Of a stretch of 64,000 bases of DNA, positions 46,709-58,500 are shown in pieces (position 1 is the first letter of the stretch; each line of letters begins with the position of its first letter). The DNA is from Cycas panzhihuaensis. Its lineage: Eukaryota > Cycadophyta. The stretch is taken from assembly GCA_023213395.1 (NCBI GenBank), contig CM041465.1, positions 11,904,001-11,968,000 of the forward strand, written 5' to 3'. The notes beneath the pieces were generated by a model. It made no database searches, was not told where the DNA came from, and worked only from the letters and a program-made list of their open reading frames with translations. The translations under genes were made by a program, and so were the position numbers.

Positions 46709-48516
46709 AATTTGAGCCGTTTAAAACTATAATTGGTATACATGGAGTTAAACTTTACATGAGTGCTATTATGGAAACAAAATGATGATTAGAGATCCTC
46801 TTAAAAGTGGTTTTGACAAGTTGACTATAGATGATTAGAGATTCTCTTGAAAGAGGTTTGACAAGTTTGATCAGAGGTGAATTAATAGGTCACAAAATTC
46901 ATTAATAACCACTGAACATTAAAGGTATCCTTTAATTTTCCATTCATAATTAATATAGACATTTAATCAAATATTTGTGGTAGGGACATGAAAACATGCT
47001 TAGGGTCATTGCTATTGATTTAGATAATTTATGTAAATATCATCCCCTTAGAGAAAAAAAAAATTAATGATAAATATTCCCCTTAATTTTTGAAAAGGTA
47101 TCAAGTTGATAAATGATTTAAGTAAGAAAACAAGTTAATTTAAGAAATCCTAAAGTTTTACTATGGATTTATTAAATGATAGATAAGTGGAGGGTTTATG
47201 ATTATAATCTAGCATTTAAATCATATGGTTTAAAATTAAATAATTAAGGGGAGGGGGTATTAATATTATGATTTAATTAAGTCATAAAAAGTGGGGGTTT
47301 TACTCATTTTAGAAATTAACTATATTTGGTTTAGTTAAGTACTCAGTTTAAATTGATTAAATAATTATCCTAAGGGGACAACTAGTGAGGTGAATAACCC
47401 TAAGAGATATTTTGAATGAAAGTATCGATGGAAAAATATTGAAATAAATTCTATAAGGGAGGGGTTTGGTAAGTCATTGATTAAATACCATTGATTAAAG
47501 TGTAAGGGGATCAGGATAAATCATTTGATTAATTGTTAAAGTGTAATAAGTGGGAAGGGCAATGCACAGACTTGAAAGAAGTTGTAACAAAGAAAACTTT
47601 TGTTTTGGAGTCCATGTTTAGGGATGAAACCCTACCTAATCATTTTTCTCTTTGCTTCGAGGTAGCAGGTATGAGATTTCAGTCTTTGAATGGCATTGTT
47701 TAGTGGGGTTCAGTAGTAATGGCATTTGGAGAAGATGGCCACGATATTGTTCTAGTCAGCGGGTCAACCAAAGTTCTCAAAGTGCAATAATTACTCTAGG
47801 ATTTCTTCAATAGGAGGAGTTGTGCAAGAGCATCAACTTGGATGAAGTAGGTAGGGTGGACAGAGGTGATGACTGATAGCATTCGATTTGCTTTTGTTCT
47901 CCGTCTAAGAGTAGAGGTTGACTGGTAGGCATAGCAGCTTCATTTATCAGAAGATCTCATTCATTTGTGTATCTTATTTCCTCAGTGTGACTCCATAATA
48001 GTGTGAGGACTCTAATGGTGTCACCTTTGGTAATGGGATTTTTCAGTTTGCGATAGCATCTTTTAGTTCTCAGTGTTGGCATCTCCTCTGTCTTACTGTT
48101 CAATCATTGACTGGTTTCTTCTTTGTCTGGAAGTGAATCACTTATTGGCATTTCTCAACGATAATAGAACTTAAAAAATTTGAATCCTCTCAGGTTCGTA
48201 GCCATCTCTGTAATGGCATTTTAGACCGCCGCAGCCAACTCCTTCTTAGTTTTTGTTAATGAGTTGTTTAAACAATGATGAGTCATGGATAGTTGGTCCA
48301 TTGGTACCTTCTCCAGTATGTACTTTGGATTCTACTTTGATGACATAGCAGTGTAAATAGGGGAGTAATGGCATGGGCTTGGAGGAACATGAGATGTTAT
48401 CTTCAACAATGACAGTATGTTGCTTGGAGTGCTATAAGATCAAAATCATTGCTACCATGATACTGGGATTTTTAGAAGAATTATGAGAATACACTAGGAG
48501 GATGTTGATTGACCTA
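46709..48516 (-). other. copia-3 untranslated leader
   Basis: About 1.8 kb between the primer site and gag with no recognisable coding. The gag-proximal half is AT-rich. A block around 47,610-47,680 (minus-strand AGAGAAAAATGATTAGGTAGGG) resembles the copia-5 leader at about 51,050-51,070. The LTR-proximal half does not resemble copia-5. Confidence 0.6.
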
Positions 48517-48528
48517 GCTCTGATACCA
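48517..48528 (-). other. copia-3 primer-binding site
   Basis: Minus-strand TGGTATCAGAGC, complementary to the 3' end of plant initiator Met-tRNA, directly adjoining the LTR edge TG at 48,529. Confidence 0.9.
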
Positions 48529-48951
48529 TGTTAAAGATTGGTATCATATGCAATATCATTAGTGTTAAATATAAAGCATAAACCAATGACAAAAAGACAT
48601 TACACTGATACACATTATTGGCAGTTGGAAAACCCCTTTTGGGGAAGAAAAACCACCTCTAAAAGAGAAATTCTATTCGCTGAAAACCTTTACATAGCCA
48701 TGAGAATCAGAACTGACTAAGAATACCTCCTACATACTCGCCAAAGGTTTAAGACCAGCCTTAAGATAGGCTTAGGACAACTAGACAGCCTCCCAGTCTC
48801 TCTCCTAGATTCTAGGAGAGGCTTTTTAAGAAGTGAAAGGTTCATTGAAATGGGTAGTTACTCATTTCAATGAACTTTACATAATGAATAATAATTAAAC
48901 ATTATAACTTTATAACATTAACCTTAAAAAGTAACATTAACTTTTCTAGCA
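48529..48951 (-). repeat. copia-3 5' LTR
   Basis: 423 bp, TG...CA. It contains the 21-bp palindrome at 48,800-48,820 and a perfect 12-bp stem (48,841-48,852 with 48,863-48,874). Confidence 0.92.
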
Positions 48952-49389
48952 GTTGTATTCAAGACCAAATTAATATATGCCATAAATATATTTAAGGATC
49001 CTAGTAGCATCTTTCTAATGTGATGCTTTAGGTTATGACATATACTTAGAGTAGATCCCTATTGCATATGAAATATTCTATCAACTACGAGTGAGATAAA
49101 TGAGGCTCCTAACTAACTGCTAGTACAAAGTAGGATAAAAAAGCCTTCCTTATTCATCTAAGATTAGCTTGGTTCTTATCTGCATAGGAATCAGTATTAG
49201 CTTATATCCTGTCATCCTAAGTCTTTATAAGATCTCATTGGCATACTTTGTTTGAGTGAGAAATATGTGTCCCGATTCTTGCCAAACTTTAATTCTAAAA
49301 ATTTAACAGATCAATCCAAGATCTATCATCTCAAAGTTACTTTTCAATTCTAATTGAAGCCAAGTAATGCCATCTATTTCATTTCCAAT
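48952..49389 (-). pseudogene. copia-4 reverse transcriptase, C-terminal half
   Basis: Minus-strand reading with stops: a MIDLGL block, VWQESGHIFLTQTKYANEIL, LVRSLIYLTRS, SYAIG and then KDATRILKY. This is the second half of a copia RT. It continues directly from the half at 63,326-64,000; the break is the copia-5 insertion with target duplication CCAAT. The left end is cut by copia-3. Confidence 0.85.
49385..49389. repeat. copia-5 target-site duplication, left
   Basis: CCAAT, identical to 63,326-63,330 on the other side of the element. Confidence 0.88.
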
Positions 49390-49833
49390 TATTAGAAGTA
49401 TTAATGTCACTTTTATGTTATTCTTAAGTTATTATTTAAGTCACATGTGTAAATTATGATTTAAGTGATTCTAATGTTAAATGTTTAGAGTTTTATTTTA
49501 TGATTATGTGGAAGGTCATTGAAATGCACAATTGCCCATTTCAATGAACCTTTCTTGATATTAATACTTCTCCTAGATTCAAGGAGATGGTTTCGAGAAT
49601 CTAGGAGGCTATCTAAAGCCTTTTTCAAAGGCTAGTTTTATCTTTCATAGGTGGTTTTCCTTATGGTTTATGTATATATTTTCTTCTTAATAAAATTTTA
49701 GATTTAGGAGGTGGTTTTTCTTCCTAGAAGGGGTTTTCCACCTGTCAACCCTATGTATATGTGTAATGTTAATTTTTCTATAATTTCTTGCCTATGTGAT
49801 CTAGGAGATATTATACATGTGCCTATTCTATCA
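49390..49833 (+). repeat. copia-5 5' LTR
   Basis: 444 bp, starting TATTAGAAG (TGTTAGAAG in the 3' copy) and ending TATCA. It contains a hairpin at 49,514-49,550 with GG-TCATTGAAATG and CATTTCAATGA-CC arms. Confidence 0.93.
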
Positions 49834-49845
49834 TAGTATTAGAGC
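49834..49845 (+). other. copia-5 primer-binding site
   Basis: TAGTATTAGAGC, two changes from TGGTATCAGAGC, immediately after the LTR. Confidence 0.82.
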
Positions 49846-50462
49846 CATAAATTTAGCCAACCCTCTGGTCCATTCAGTCTTATTCACATACTAGTAAGAT
49901 ATCACATTGACAACCTCAACAATAGTTGTTGTATCTAGAGGCTCTCTAGGGGCTGCTAGGGCTCAAGAGGCCTACTACTTTTCACTCCTTGTTGATCTGT
50001 AAGAGAGCTATCTTAGTATTTTATAATTGGATTAGATGTAGAAAGAGTTGTAGAGCCTAAAGGAGGTGGACATGTCAAATTCATATGCTTCTGACTGCCT
50101 AAAGGGCATGCTTTAGTAGCATCCAAGTCCTATTCAGCAGAACTCAACAATTTTTTTGGGGTAACCCTACCTTCATCTCCATAAATACCATCCATGTTTG
50201 ACACCATCTCACTAAGAGATGCAGAAACACAGCCTCTGAAGATACTAGTATTTTATTGAAAGAAATATGCAGCAAACAAGTTGTTCAAGTTAGTTCTATT
50301 GATGGACATAGAAGTTCAGTATAATCAATCTCAAAACACAATGGTGTAATACCTTCTATTGTGGGAGAATCTGTTGACGGTAATGAAAATATAATTTCTA
50401 ATGAATCCACTAAAGGATAAAGCTGCCAACAAAGAAGTTTTATGAATTCGCCAAAGGTTCAT

Positions 50463-50760
50463 ATGCCATCCATAATTATGCAGGGAGAAGAGGCTCAAGA
50501 GGCCATGGCATTTTTTTATGTTAAAACAGGTTTATTCTATGAAGCTAAAGCGGCATATAGAAGAGCTTTAATTAATCCCTAGAGCCTAGATACTAAACGC
50601 TTCTGAAATGCCCAAAAGGGAGATGAAATCCAACAACAGTAGTTAAAAAAGGCCTCCTTAGAAAAACAACCCCAAATAGAACAACTGCATCAATCAAATG
50701 CAACAAAGTTAGAAGGCAAAGAAGCAAATGAACCCTCTAACCTTGGAAAAAGAAAATAGA
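50463..50760 (+). pseudogene. Possible captured coding fragment (TPR-like)
   Basis: From the ATG at 50,463 the frame reads a helical segment, FFYVKTGLFYEAKAAYRRAL, ending NP before a TAG at 50,580. It then continues in the same frame through a few stops as a Gln/Lys/Glu-rich stretch to about 50,760. The segment resembles one tetratricopeptide repeat (the G-Y/F, A-Y-x-x-A-L spacing). I cannot name the parent gene. It could be a chance open frame in the leader. Confidence 0.35.
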
Positions 50761-51167
50761 AGAACGAAGAAACGAACAAAGAGGAAGATGAGTCGTCGAT
50801 AGAAGACAAGGATCTTGGATGCGCACGAGCATAGAAACTAGAGCCTAAGGCCTTAAACCACCGCGATCTTTAACCTCGAACCAGTCAAAGATGCCTCTTA
50901 TAGAAGAACTTACACCTCATCCCACCCATCTTAGCATGATATCTCCCGCTCAGAATGAAAAATAGATTGGTCACCCATCAATCTTTAAGATGAAGCCGCC
51001 ATGAAGAAGATTGAGAAACACTGGTTGCAAACCCTCGACGTCGCCGTGCAGAGAAAAATAGGTAGGGTTTCGTTTCTGCCCCTGGATTTCAATTATTTGA
51101 TAATTTTAATTTACTTTTATAATATTTAATCTTTTATCGTCTCGCCGCTAATTTGTGTGTCAATATC

Positions 51168-51191
51168 ATCTCTCTCTCTCTCTCTCTCTCT

Positions 51192-51243
<52 letters not shown>
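51168..51243. repeat. (TC)n and (TA)n microsatellite
   Basis: A run of CT dinucleotides followed by a run of TA dinucleotides in the copia-5 leader. Confidence 0.95.
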
Positions 51244-51247
<4 letters not shown>

Positions 51248-51612
51248 TTAATTAAACCTAAGGATTATGATTATTAAACTTTAGGATACGTTTTAGTCAC
51301 AAACCCCCCCTATACCTTATAAACTCTCATTTATAATATTTAATTTACAAATTAAAATCAATATCCGCTTCCCTTCAATTAACCTTTAATACTTAAAATC
51401 AACATTTCATCGCATGACATTTAATTCATCATTACAAAAGCCTCCCCTTATATATTATCACATTTAATTATAAAATCAAAATAAACTATTCCCCCCTGCC
51501 TAATATCTTACCTTATATTCTATTTGTTTATATGTCATATATAAGGTATATATCACCTTTAAAACACTCATTATAAGATTATATATATATACTATTAATA
51601 AATCTTAGATCA

Positions 51613-51709
51613 ATACCTTTCTCAGCCTTTTGGCTAAGATCAAGTATAGCATATGTTCTTATCAGTTTAATATATGATATGTGGATTATAAACCATATGA
51701 TATTAAAAT
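51613..51709 (+). pseudogene. U2 snRNA pseudogene, 3' truncated
   Basis: Begins ATACCTTTCTC-GCCTTTTGG and continues through the branch-point-recognition region and the TTATCAGTTTAATAT segment to GATATTAAA, i.e. roughly the first half of plant U2 RNA with its first stem-loops. About a dozen changes, mostly transitions (for example CTCGG to CTCAG), disrupt it, and the Sm-site half is missing. CAATACCTTT occurs at 51,611-51,620, overlapping the 5' end, and again at 51,711-51,720 just after the break. No upstream snRNA promoter element was recognised. Confidence 0.85.
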
Positions 51710-52264
51710 TCAATACCTTTTATTTACATTTATATACCTATATTTTTTCAAAATAAAGATTAATTATTTAAGGACAATTAATATTTTTACAAATATCTTG
51801 AAAATTAGTTTGATATCTTTAAAATTATTTTCATCTTAAAGCATCTAACTAAATCAATTGCAACATATAATTAATTGCTTTAATTCCAAATTTTATGATT
51901 TATAATTTTAATATTCTTGGAATTTAAACTTTTTAAGTGAACACTTATTTTTAAAGGGTGACTTTTTATTTTAAAAGGGACTATTTATTTCTTAGATCAA
52001 AGGGGACTATCTCTTAAGGAGGACTATTTGTTTAAGAACATGTGATTTTTATTTAAGGGAAAAGCTAGTAATACTTGTTGTAATGCTTTCTTTTTTATTC
52101 ATGAATTATGCCTATTAAATGTTAATATGATGATTAGTAATCTTACTAAGTGATTATTTTTTCGCCTACCATTAATCTTCAATCAAGTTTGATAATTCCC
52201 AATATGGATTTAATGCCAGGGACCACACCTGCATTCCAATTCTAGTATTAACCAGCTCAAACTA

Positions 52265-52790
52265 TGCCGACTGGAGGAATCACATATCCCATTAGCTTAA
52301 ACAACAAAAGATATGGAGATATGTGACAGGTGAATTTAAAAAACTAACTGATGCAACTTCAGAAAGTTATATGGTATATCTAATGAACTCAGATGCAGCC
52401 CTAGGCACCATATTGAACACACTTTCACTAGAAATCAGTAGGTAGTTCTCTGAAACAGATGAACTAGCCACTGTCTGGAACACACTTAAGGAAAAATATG
52501 ATAAGGTTAATATATATCAATTGGTTGTCTTAGAACATAAATTATATGACCTTACTTATGATGACTTTTCTAATGTTGAAGATTTTTTATGTAAAATTCA
52601 ACTAATTAATAAAGATCTAGGTAACTGTATCAAATCCAAAACTAAAGAAGATGATAATAAAAAAATAATCACGCATGCTAAAGATGACGATACACTTATA
52701 TGTCTTGCAATAAACAAGTTACCAAAATAATTTAATTTCTTCAAAACTGCCAGACAAGTTGGCAATCCTCCTATAACATTCAATTAATTG
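52265..52790 (+). pseudogene. copia-5 gag
   Basis: The ATG at 52,265 begins MPTGGITYPISLNNKRYG, as in copia-3. Stops and a frameshift follow. The frame 52,521-52,730 carries HKLYDLTYDDFSNVEDFLCK, IQLINKDLGNCI and DDDTLICLAINKLPK. UBN2-type gag. Confidence 0.85.
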
Positions 52791-53064
52791 ATAAACCAAC
52801 TGATCGAACATCAAATAATATTAATTCAATCAGGCATATTAAAAGATCCTTCCCAAGCTTTATTTCCAAAACTAAGCTATAAAATAAAAATAAACAATGT
52901 AATAATTTTAATAGTAATCCAAAAATTCAAAAACCTCATAGAGGTTCTCAATCTATTTCCCAAAACAATATTAAATATTCTGGTCCATCTAAATATCAGA
53001 ATACTCCTAATCAGTCCTTTCCTAATTGGAATAATATAAATACTTCTCAAAACACTAGTTGTAC

Positions 53065-53563
53065 CTATTATCATAAAAAATGCCATACTATTGATGTCTG
53101 TAGAAGTATAATAGCTACAAAAGCATGGAAGGCTTCCAAGGGATTACAAAATTAAACTCAATCTCGACCACAAATTAGGCAACAAACTCATAATCATTCT
53201 CTAATGACAACAACTTTTGTATTTTTTGTCCTAACTAATCAACTACCACAATGGATTCTTGACTCCAAAGTATCCCATCATATGACAGGACACTGGAAAA
53301 ACTTATTCACTTATCAATTTGAAACGAACTCTGAAGAAAAGATTTCTTTTGGAAGTGGTACTCAACTTAAAGTCAAAGGATTAGGTGATGTTACCTTAAA
53401 GGATGGATCAATAAAGGATGTTTTCTATGTACTTAGTCTATTACCAAACCTTCTTTTAGTTTATCAAATATGCCAGAAAGAGCTTTTCATCAAATTCTGG
53501 AAAGATAAATTTATCAATAAGGAACTATTAAATAAATTTAAATGTATTACTTCAGACTGCTGA
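53065..53563 (+). pseudogene. copia-5 zinc knuckle and protease
   Basis: Knuckle CTYYHKKCHTIDVC near 53,068-53,100 (one Cys replaced by Tyr; the His is kept, the opposite defect from copia-3). The protease frame 53,204-53,563 has WILDSKVSHHMTGH, where the family has DSGAS, so the active-site Gly-Ala is altered though Asp remains. The FGSGTQLKVKGLGDVTLKDG block follows. Confidence 0.85.
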
Positions 53564-54780
53564 TCATAAAGACATCTCTATAGTTTAACAAGTCTACAAA
53601 ATAACAAATCAAAACCCTTTAGTGCCTTTGTTATCAAATCTGATTCATTTAGCAAACTTTGGCATGCACGATTTGGCTATACTAGTTATGGAAAATTATA
53701 ATATCTTAAAAGACATGATATGGTTCATGGTCTTCCATCCTTAAACATTGTTTATGGTGTCTACGAAGCCTGCATAATAGGTAAGCAACACATTAATCCG
53801 TTTCCATATAAAACTCAATTCAGAGTAATAATTTCACTTGAACTTGTTCACTCTGACATATATGGACTATTTCATGTAACGTCATACTCTGGTTCACATT
53901 ATTTCATTACATTTATTGATTATTATTTAAGAAAATATTGGGTTTATACACTCAAAACACGTAGTCAAGTGTTTGATATTTTCATTGAATTCAAAATACT
54001 TGTTGAAAACCAATCAAACTCAAAAATTAAAATTTTTAGATCTGATAATACCAAGGAATATTTAAGTGGCAAATTCACTTCTTTTTGTAAGAAGCATGGA
54101 ATTCAGTTCCAACATTTCATTACATACACTCCTCAACAAAACGGTATTGCTGAATGCAAGAACCGTACTCTTGTTGAGACGACTCCTTGCATGTTACATG
54201 CAAAGAATCTTGAGCTAAAGTTATAGGAAGAAGAAATTAATTGCTCTAACTATCTACTAAATCGTTTACCTAGCAAATGTTTACAAAACGTCACTCTAGA
54301 ACAAAAATGGCCTGGAAGAAAACCTTCAGTCAATCATTTACGAATCTTTAGAAGTATTGCATGGGGATATATCCCTAAAGAAAAATGTAAGAAACTAGAT
54401 CTTGAGTCAAAAATACATCTTCATTGGATACAATAAAGAAAGTAAAGCTTATAGACTCTTGGATTAAGTTACGTATCAAATTTCAATTTTGCGTGACGTA
54501 ATATTTGATGAAGAAGGATCTACTTCAACTACTACTTATATAGAACTTTGGGTTGAAAATTTGTTAACCAACACTTATTTGGTTGACCCTTCTAACAAAC
54601 AAGTCGATCCAGAAATTATAGAATCCTTATCAACTCAAGTCCAAAATTGGACTCTATTTGAATCTATTGAAATAAATCCTTCCTCTCAGGCTAGCTCTTC
54701 AAATCAATCTGTAACTATCGAAATAGTTACCAATAAACAACCTGTTTGGGCAAAGAAAACACTTGCTGACATTAGATCTG
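53564..54780 (+). pseudogene. copia-5 integrase
   Basis: Preintegrase ARFGYTSYGKL near 53,665 and CIIGKQH near 53,775. Core frame 53,720-54,226: HSDIYGLF (first Asp), RSDNTKEYLSGKF (second Asp), then PQQNGIAECKNRTLVE (catalytic Glu region). A stop lies at 54,224. The later parts give a degraded FG block and RDVIFDEE near 54,490. It would insert the cDNA copy if intact. Confidence 0.88.
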
Positions 54781-55916
54781 ATGTAGGTAATCCTTCAGAT
54801 ACCAGACGAATACGTGCCTAGAAACTACATGCTAACTTTGCCTTAATGGCTAAAATAATGGACAACAATGATCCTAAAACCTTTAAACAAGCTAGCAATA
54901 ATCCTGTATGTCAGGAAGCTATGCAAGTTGAATTTGACACTTTAATTAAAAATTCAACTTGGGATCTCATACCTCTCCCACCTGGGAAAAATGTAGTTGA
55001 TTTTAAATGGGTTTATAGAACAAAATACAAGTCAACATGCGCAGTTGAAAAATATAAAGCTCGCCTAGTTGCAAAAAGATTTTCGCCAATAGATGGTATG
55101 GATTATAATGAAACCTTTTCTCTTGTTGCAAAGATGAACACGATTAAAATAATTATTACTCTTACGGCCAAATTTGTTTAGAAAATCCACCAAATGGATA
55201 TCAAGAGTGTTTTTTTGAATGGTGATCTCAAATAAGAGATCTATATATCTCAGCTACTTGGCTTTATTGAAAATTCTAATCTAGTGTGTAAAATAAAGAA
55301 ATCTATTTATGGATTAAAACAAGCTCATCGAGCTTGGTATACTAAAGTTGATGATTATTTAATTAAAATTAGATACACTAGATGTATTAGTGATCCAAAT
55401 CTTTATTTCAAACATGAAAATGAAAATATTACTATTTTAATCCTATATGTTGATGATATCATCATTATTGGATTATTAACAAATAGCATTCATCATTTAA
55501 AAACTACTTTAATGAACAAATTTGAAATGACCGATTTATGTCTACTTCATTACTTTCTTGGATTACAAATTTATCAACATAATTCAAAAATAACTATATC
55601 TCAACCTAAATATATTTTAGACTTAATTAAATGATTTAACATGGAAAATGCTAAACCTGTCTCAAATCCATTACAATTAGGAGTAAAACTATCTACTAAT
55701 TGTCCTACACCTTTATGTGATCCAACATTATATAGACAACTAATTGGTAGTCTTATTTATTTAACTCATACCTACCCTGATATATCTTATGCTATTGCTT
55801 TATGCTTACGTTATATACAAAACCCATATGAATCACATTGGAAAGCTGCTAAACATATATTACGATATCTTAAGAAGACTATTTTTTATGGACTAACTTA
55901 TAATTTTTGCAGTAAA
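54781..55916 (+). pseudogene. copia-5 reverse transcriptase, part before the insertion
   Basis: Frames 54,846-55,181, 55,284-55,634 and 55,641-55,940: W-x-x-A-M-Q-x-E, STWDLIPLPPGKNVVDFKWVYR, YKARLVAK, then after a stop DIKSVFLNGDL, KSIYGLKQ, an intact LYVDDIIIIG, and QLIGSLIYLTHTYPDISYAI with a YLKKTIFYGL end. The frame is cut at 55,916 by chromo-2 and resumes in the same phase at 62,330. Confidence 0.9.
55912..55916. repeat. chromo-2 target-site duplication, left
   Basis: GTAAA; the right copy at 62,330-62,334 reads ATAAA, one change. Confidence 0.8.
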
Positions 55917-56291
55917 TGTTACATAACTTATACAAATTAAGTTATGTAAACCACTATGGAACTTTGTGCATGTATCATCTAATAGACCAATAGTATGCAT
56001 GGGCACTACTGTTTAATAGAATATAAGGCCGCTTAGGCCACCAATAGGATTACATGTATAAGACCCTATTTTGTCTATATAAGGGTCATAAATTATAAAT
56101 GATGGTTATCTTGATAGAACATTTTTATAAAGATTATGCCGCAGTACTTTCTATCTTTTAGTGATCATTTAGCACTCTAGTGTTCCTGTGAAGCTCTTGG
56201 TCAGCTTGTTTGCTCTATTGGATAAGAAAACGCTGCTGCGATTGTCAAATTCTCTGCTATCTTAAGAGTATCGGCGAGAAGAAACGTCCCA
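55917..56291 (+). repeat. chromo-2 5' LTR
   Basis: 375 bp, TGTTACATAAC...TCCCA. Near its start it has an inverted repeat TACATAACTTA/TAAGTTATGTA, a CCAAT box near 56,041 and a TATA box TATATAAG at 56,076-56,083, a plausible promoter for the element. Confidence 0.95.
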
Positions 56292-56293
56292 AG

Positions 56294-56305
56294 TGGTATC
56301 AGAGC
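56294..56305 (+). other. chromo-2 primer-binding site
   Basis: TGGTATCAGAGC, complementary to initiator Met-tRNA, two bases inside the LTR. Confidence 0.95.
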
Positions 56306-57448
56306 TACGTCAAGATCATGGGAGGCTGCACAAAAGTCCAGAAATTTTTTTTTTTTCCTATCAGATTGAGTACTCTCTTTACCCTAGTAGATATCGAGGG
56401 AAGACCTTCACTTAGTACTCTCTCCATGAAGATTGAGGAATGGTATCGGGACAGTCCAAGCATCGGGAGAAAAGGGAAATTCTTTTCCCAGGTAACTCTA
56501 GTACTTTATCCCTTGTCTATTATCTTGTTTTAATTTCATTTCTATTTTTTGATTCTAGCATTGATTTATATCTTAAAGGTAGATAACATCACTAGATGAC
56601 TACTTTTCTCCCTCCTCCCTCCTTTCCTGGGTATTGCAGGGTTCCGCATTATTCTCAAGCGACACCGCACTCATGCCCTTTGCGTGAAGGATTAGAGTAT
56701 CACTCCTGAGCGAAGCCCTAGATAGAACTTGGCTACAAAGAAGGTGCCTCTACGCATCTTCTGCATATAAGAGGACCCCATCTTCGTGTCTTAATCCTTT
56801 CCAAAGATAGGCAACCATCGATCATCAAGTCTTGTAGTGTAGTGGTTAGCGCTACACTACAAAGCTACCTACCTAAACTTCTACGCTTTATTGGAAGGCC
56901 TATAAGACCAAGCACACCTTGTTTAGTGGTTGGTAGGTTAAGACTGTAAGCCATCTCATAATTAAAAAAAAAAAAAAAGAAGAAAAAAAAAAAAGAGAAA
57001 AAAAAAGAAAAGAAAAAAAAAGGAGAGAAAAAAAATAAATAAATAAATAAAAATAACTCTACTTAAGTCAGTGAGAAAATTTACCCTTATAGGTATATAC
57101 CTCATTTTGATCAGCACATCGTACTGGTCAATTTGTACTAGGTTGGTATATACTACAAATTTTCTAAATTTTTAGTACCTAGTCACCGGTGGGTCCCACC
57201 TCACCACCCCCTAAACACTTCACATGCCTTAGTTGAACAAGCTTTTCACATTGTTAAAAGAACTTGATATCTTGTTTATGTAACTTTCTTTAGGGTCAAC
57301 AGGCTATAGACACCCCACAACCCCCCTATTCCCCCGCTCTCTTTCCCTTAACAACCCCCTTTTTCTTACGTCCTGTTCTTTCTTGATCTTTCTCACTTCG
57401 TTCCTTCCCCTTCTTTCTACTTATTCCTGCCTCTTTAGCCCTTTCTCC
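56306..57448 (+). other. chromo-2 leader
   Basis: Noncoding. It contains an 11-bp inverted repeat (56,832-56,862: TTGTAGTGTAG, loop TGGTTAGCG, CTACACTACAA) with an A-box-like TAGTGTAGTGG, and an A/G-rich tract at 56,965-57,050. Confidence 0.6.
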
Positions 57449-58500
57449 ATGGCTCCTCAAAGCAATAGTAACAAAGTCTTGATACTCGAGACTCAGAAAA
57501 TTAATGAGGATCTTGGCCACCTACATAATGAGGTTAAAAACAAAGTAGCTACCATGCATGCAGACTTTAACTCATAATTGTAAAACCTAGCATCTCATGC
57601 TGATGTCCAAGATGTAATTAAGAGGTTGAACAACTTCTCTCCTCTACCACCAGTTGGTCTCGCACAGCAACAAATCGTACCTCTGCCTCCATGACAACAA
57701 CAACCATTCTATCACAAGATCCAAATACCCATATTTGATCCAGATCTCAACAGGGATAGTGCACGAAGTTAGATTAGCAAACTCGACTCTTACTTTGCAC
57801 TCAACCCAATGTCAGTGAATGAGCAACTTATATTTGCTTCCATTCACTTAGATGGGAAGGCACATCATTGGTTCCGATGGTGGAAACGGGAGTACCCCTC
57901 CAGCCGCCTTTGGGCACACTTCTACCTATTTTTCGAGCAAGACGAAGACACTTGAGTCAATCTTTTTTTACACAGCTAACATGTTTGAAGTAAGTATCCT
58001 CTATTAAAGTTTACATGGACGAGTTCCAATCTTTATGTAATTAGGTTGATCAGCAATTTGATAAATATACAGAGATAGATACATACGTGTCTAGACTTAA
58101 AGAACGTATCCAAATGCGTTTGAAGACAGTCTCCCTATCCACTCTAAAGGATGCAATTAATACAGCTAAAGTAGTAGAAGCAGAATTTACTGCAGAAAGA
58201 CCTCCTCCATCCAATGAGATTCCACATGGTTTTCATGATCCTAACAAGCTGATATGGCCTGGTCCCAGAGACCACGATCATGCCCATGACCAGAGGACAC
58301 CCCAACTACATCTCTTAAGCAACGCACTAAGGAATCATCGTCAAAGTCCATCCACATCACTCCTACAGAGGCACAATATCGTCAGGAAGCCAATCTATAT
58401 ATGTAATGTTCTGAAAAATGGACCACTGGTCATAATAGAATCTGTAAAGCTAGGAAGATGGTCTTCACAATTGACCTAGACTTACCCTCGGATGATGACC
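57449..58500 (+). pseudogene. chromo-2 gag
   Basis: The ATG at 57,449 (MAPQSNSNKVLILETQ) is the first Met of the frame. A stop comes after 43 codons, then scattered pieces of the gag core: a Pro-rich linker, SKLDSYFAL-like, and HHWFRWW near 57,870. The frame 58,087-58,479 follows. A CCHC knuckle near 58,400-58,445 (CSEKWTTGHNRIC) is split by a frameshift. Confidence 0.82.

Larger units (their letters stand above)
42286..48951 (-). mobile_element. copia-3: Ty1/copia element with both LTRs
   Basis: Minus-strand element. 5' LTR 48,529-48,951, initiator-Met-type primer site 48,517-48,528, leader about 1.8 kb, gag, pol, purine tract AAAGGGGGA at 42,698-42,706, 3' LTR 42,286-42,697. It is closely related to copia-5, with the same purine tract and nearly the same gag and pol. 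The outer 11 bp of the 3' LTR are missing where it abuts Tat-1. The right flank is copia-4. No target duplication is readable (GTTGT on the right only). Confidence 0.92.
49846..52264 (+). other. copia-5 untranslated leader
   Basis: About 2.4 kb before gag. It holds a TPR-like coding scrap (about 50,463-50,760), a (TC)n/(TA)n microsatellite (51,168-51,243) and a U2 snRNA-like fragment (51,613-51,709). The rest is AT-rich without coding. The early part has no match in the copia-3 leader. Confidence 0.6.

Noticed and set aside
56821-56900. tRNA gene
   Set aside because: Only an A-box-like stretch is present. There is no cloverleaf, B box or acceptor stem.
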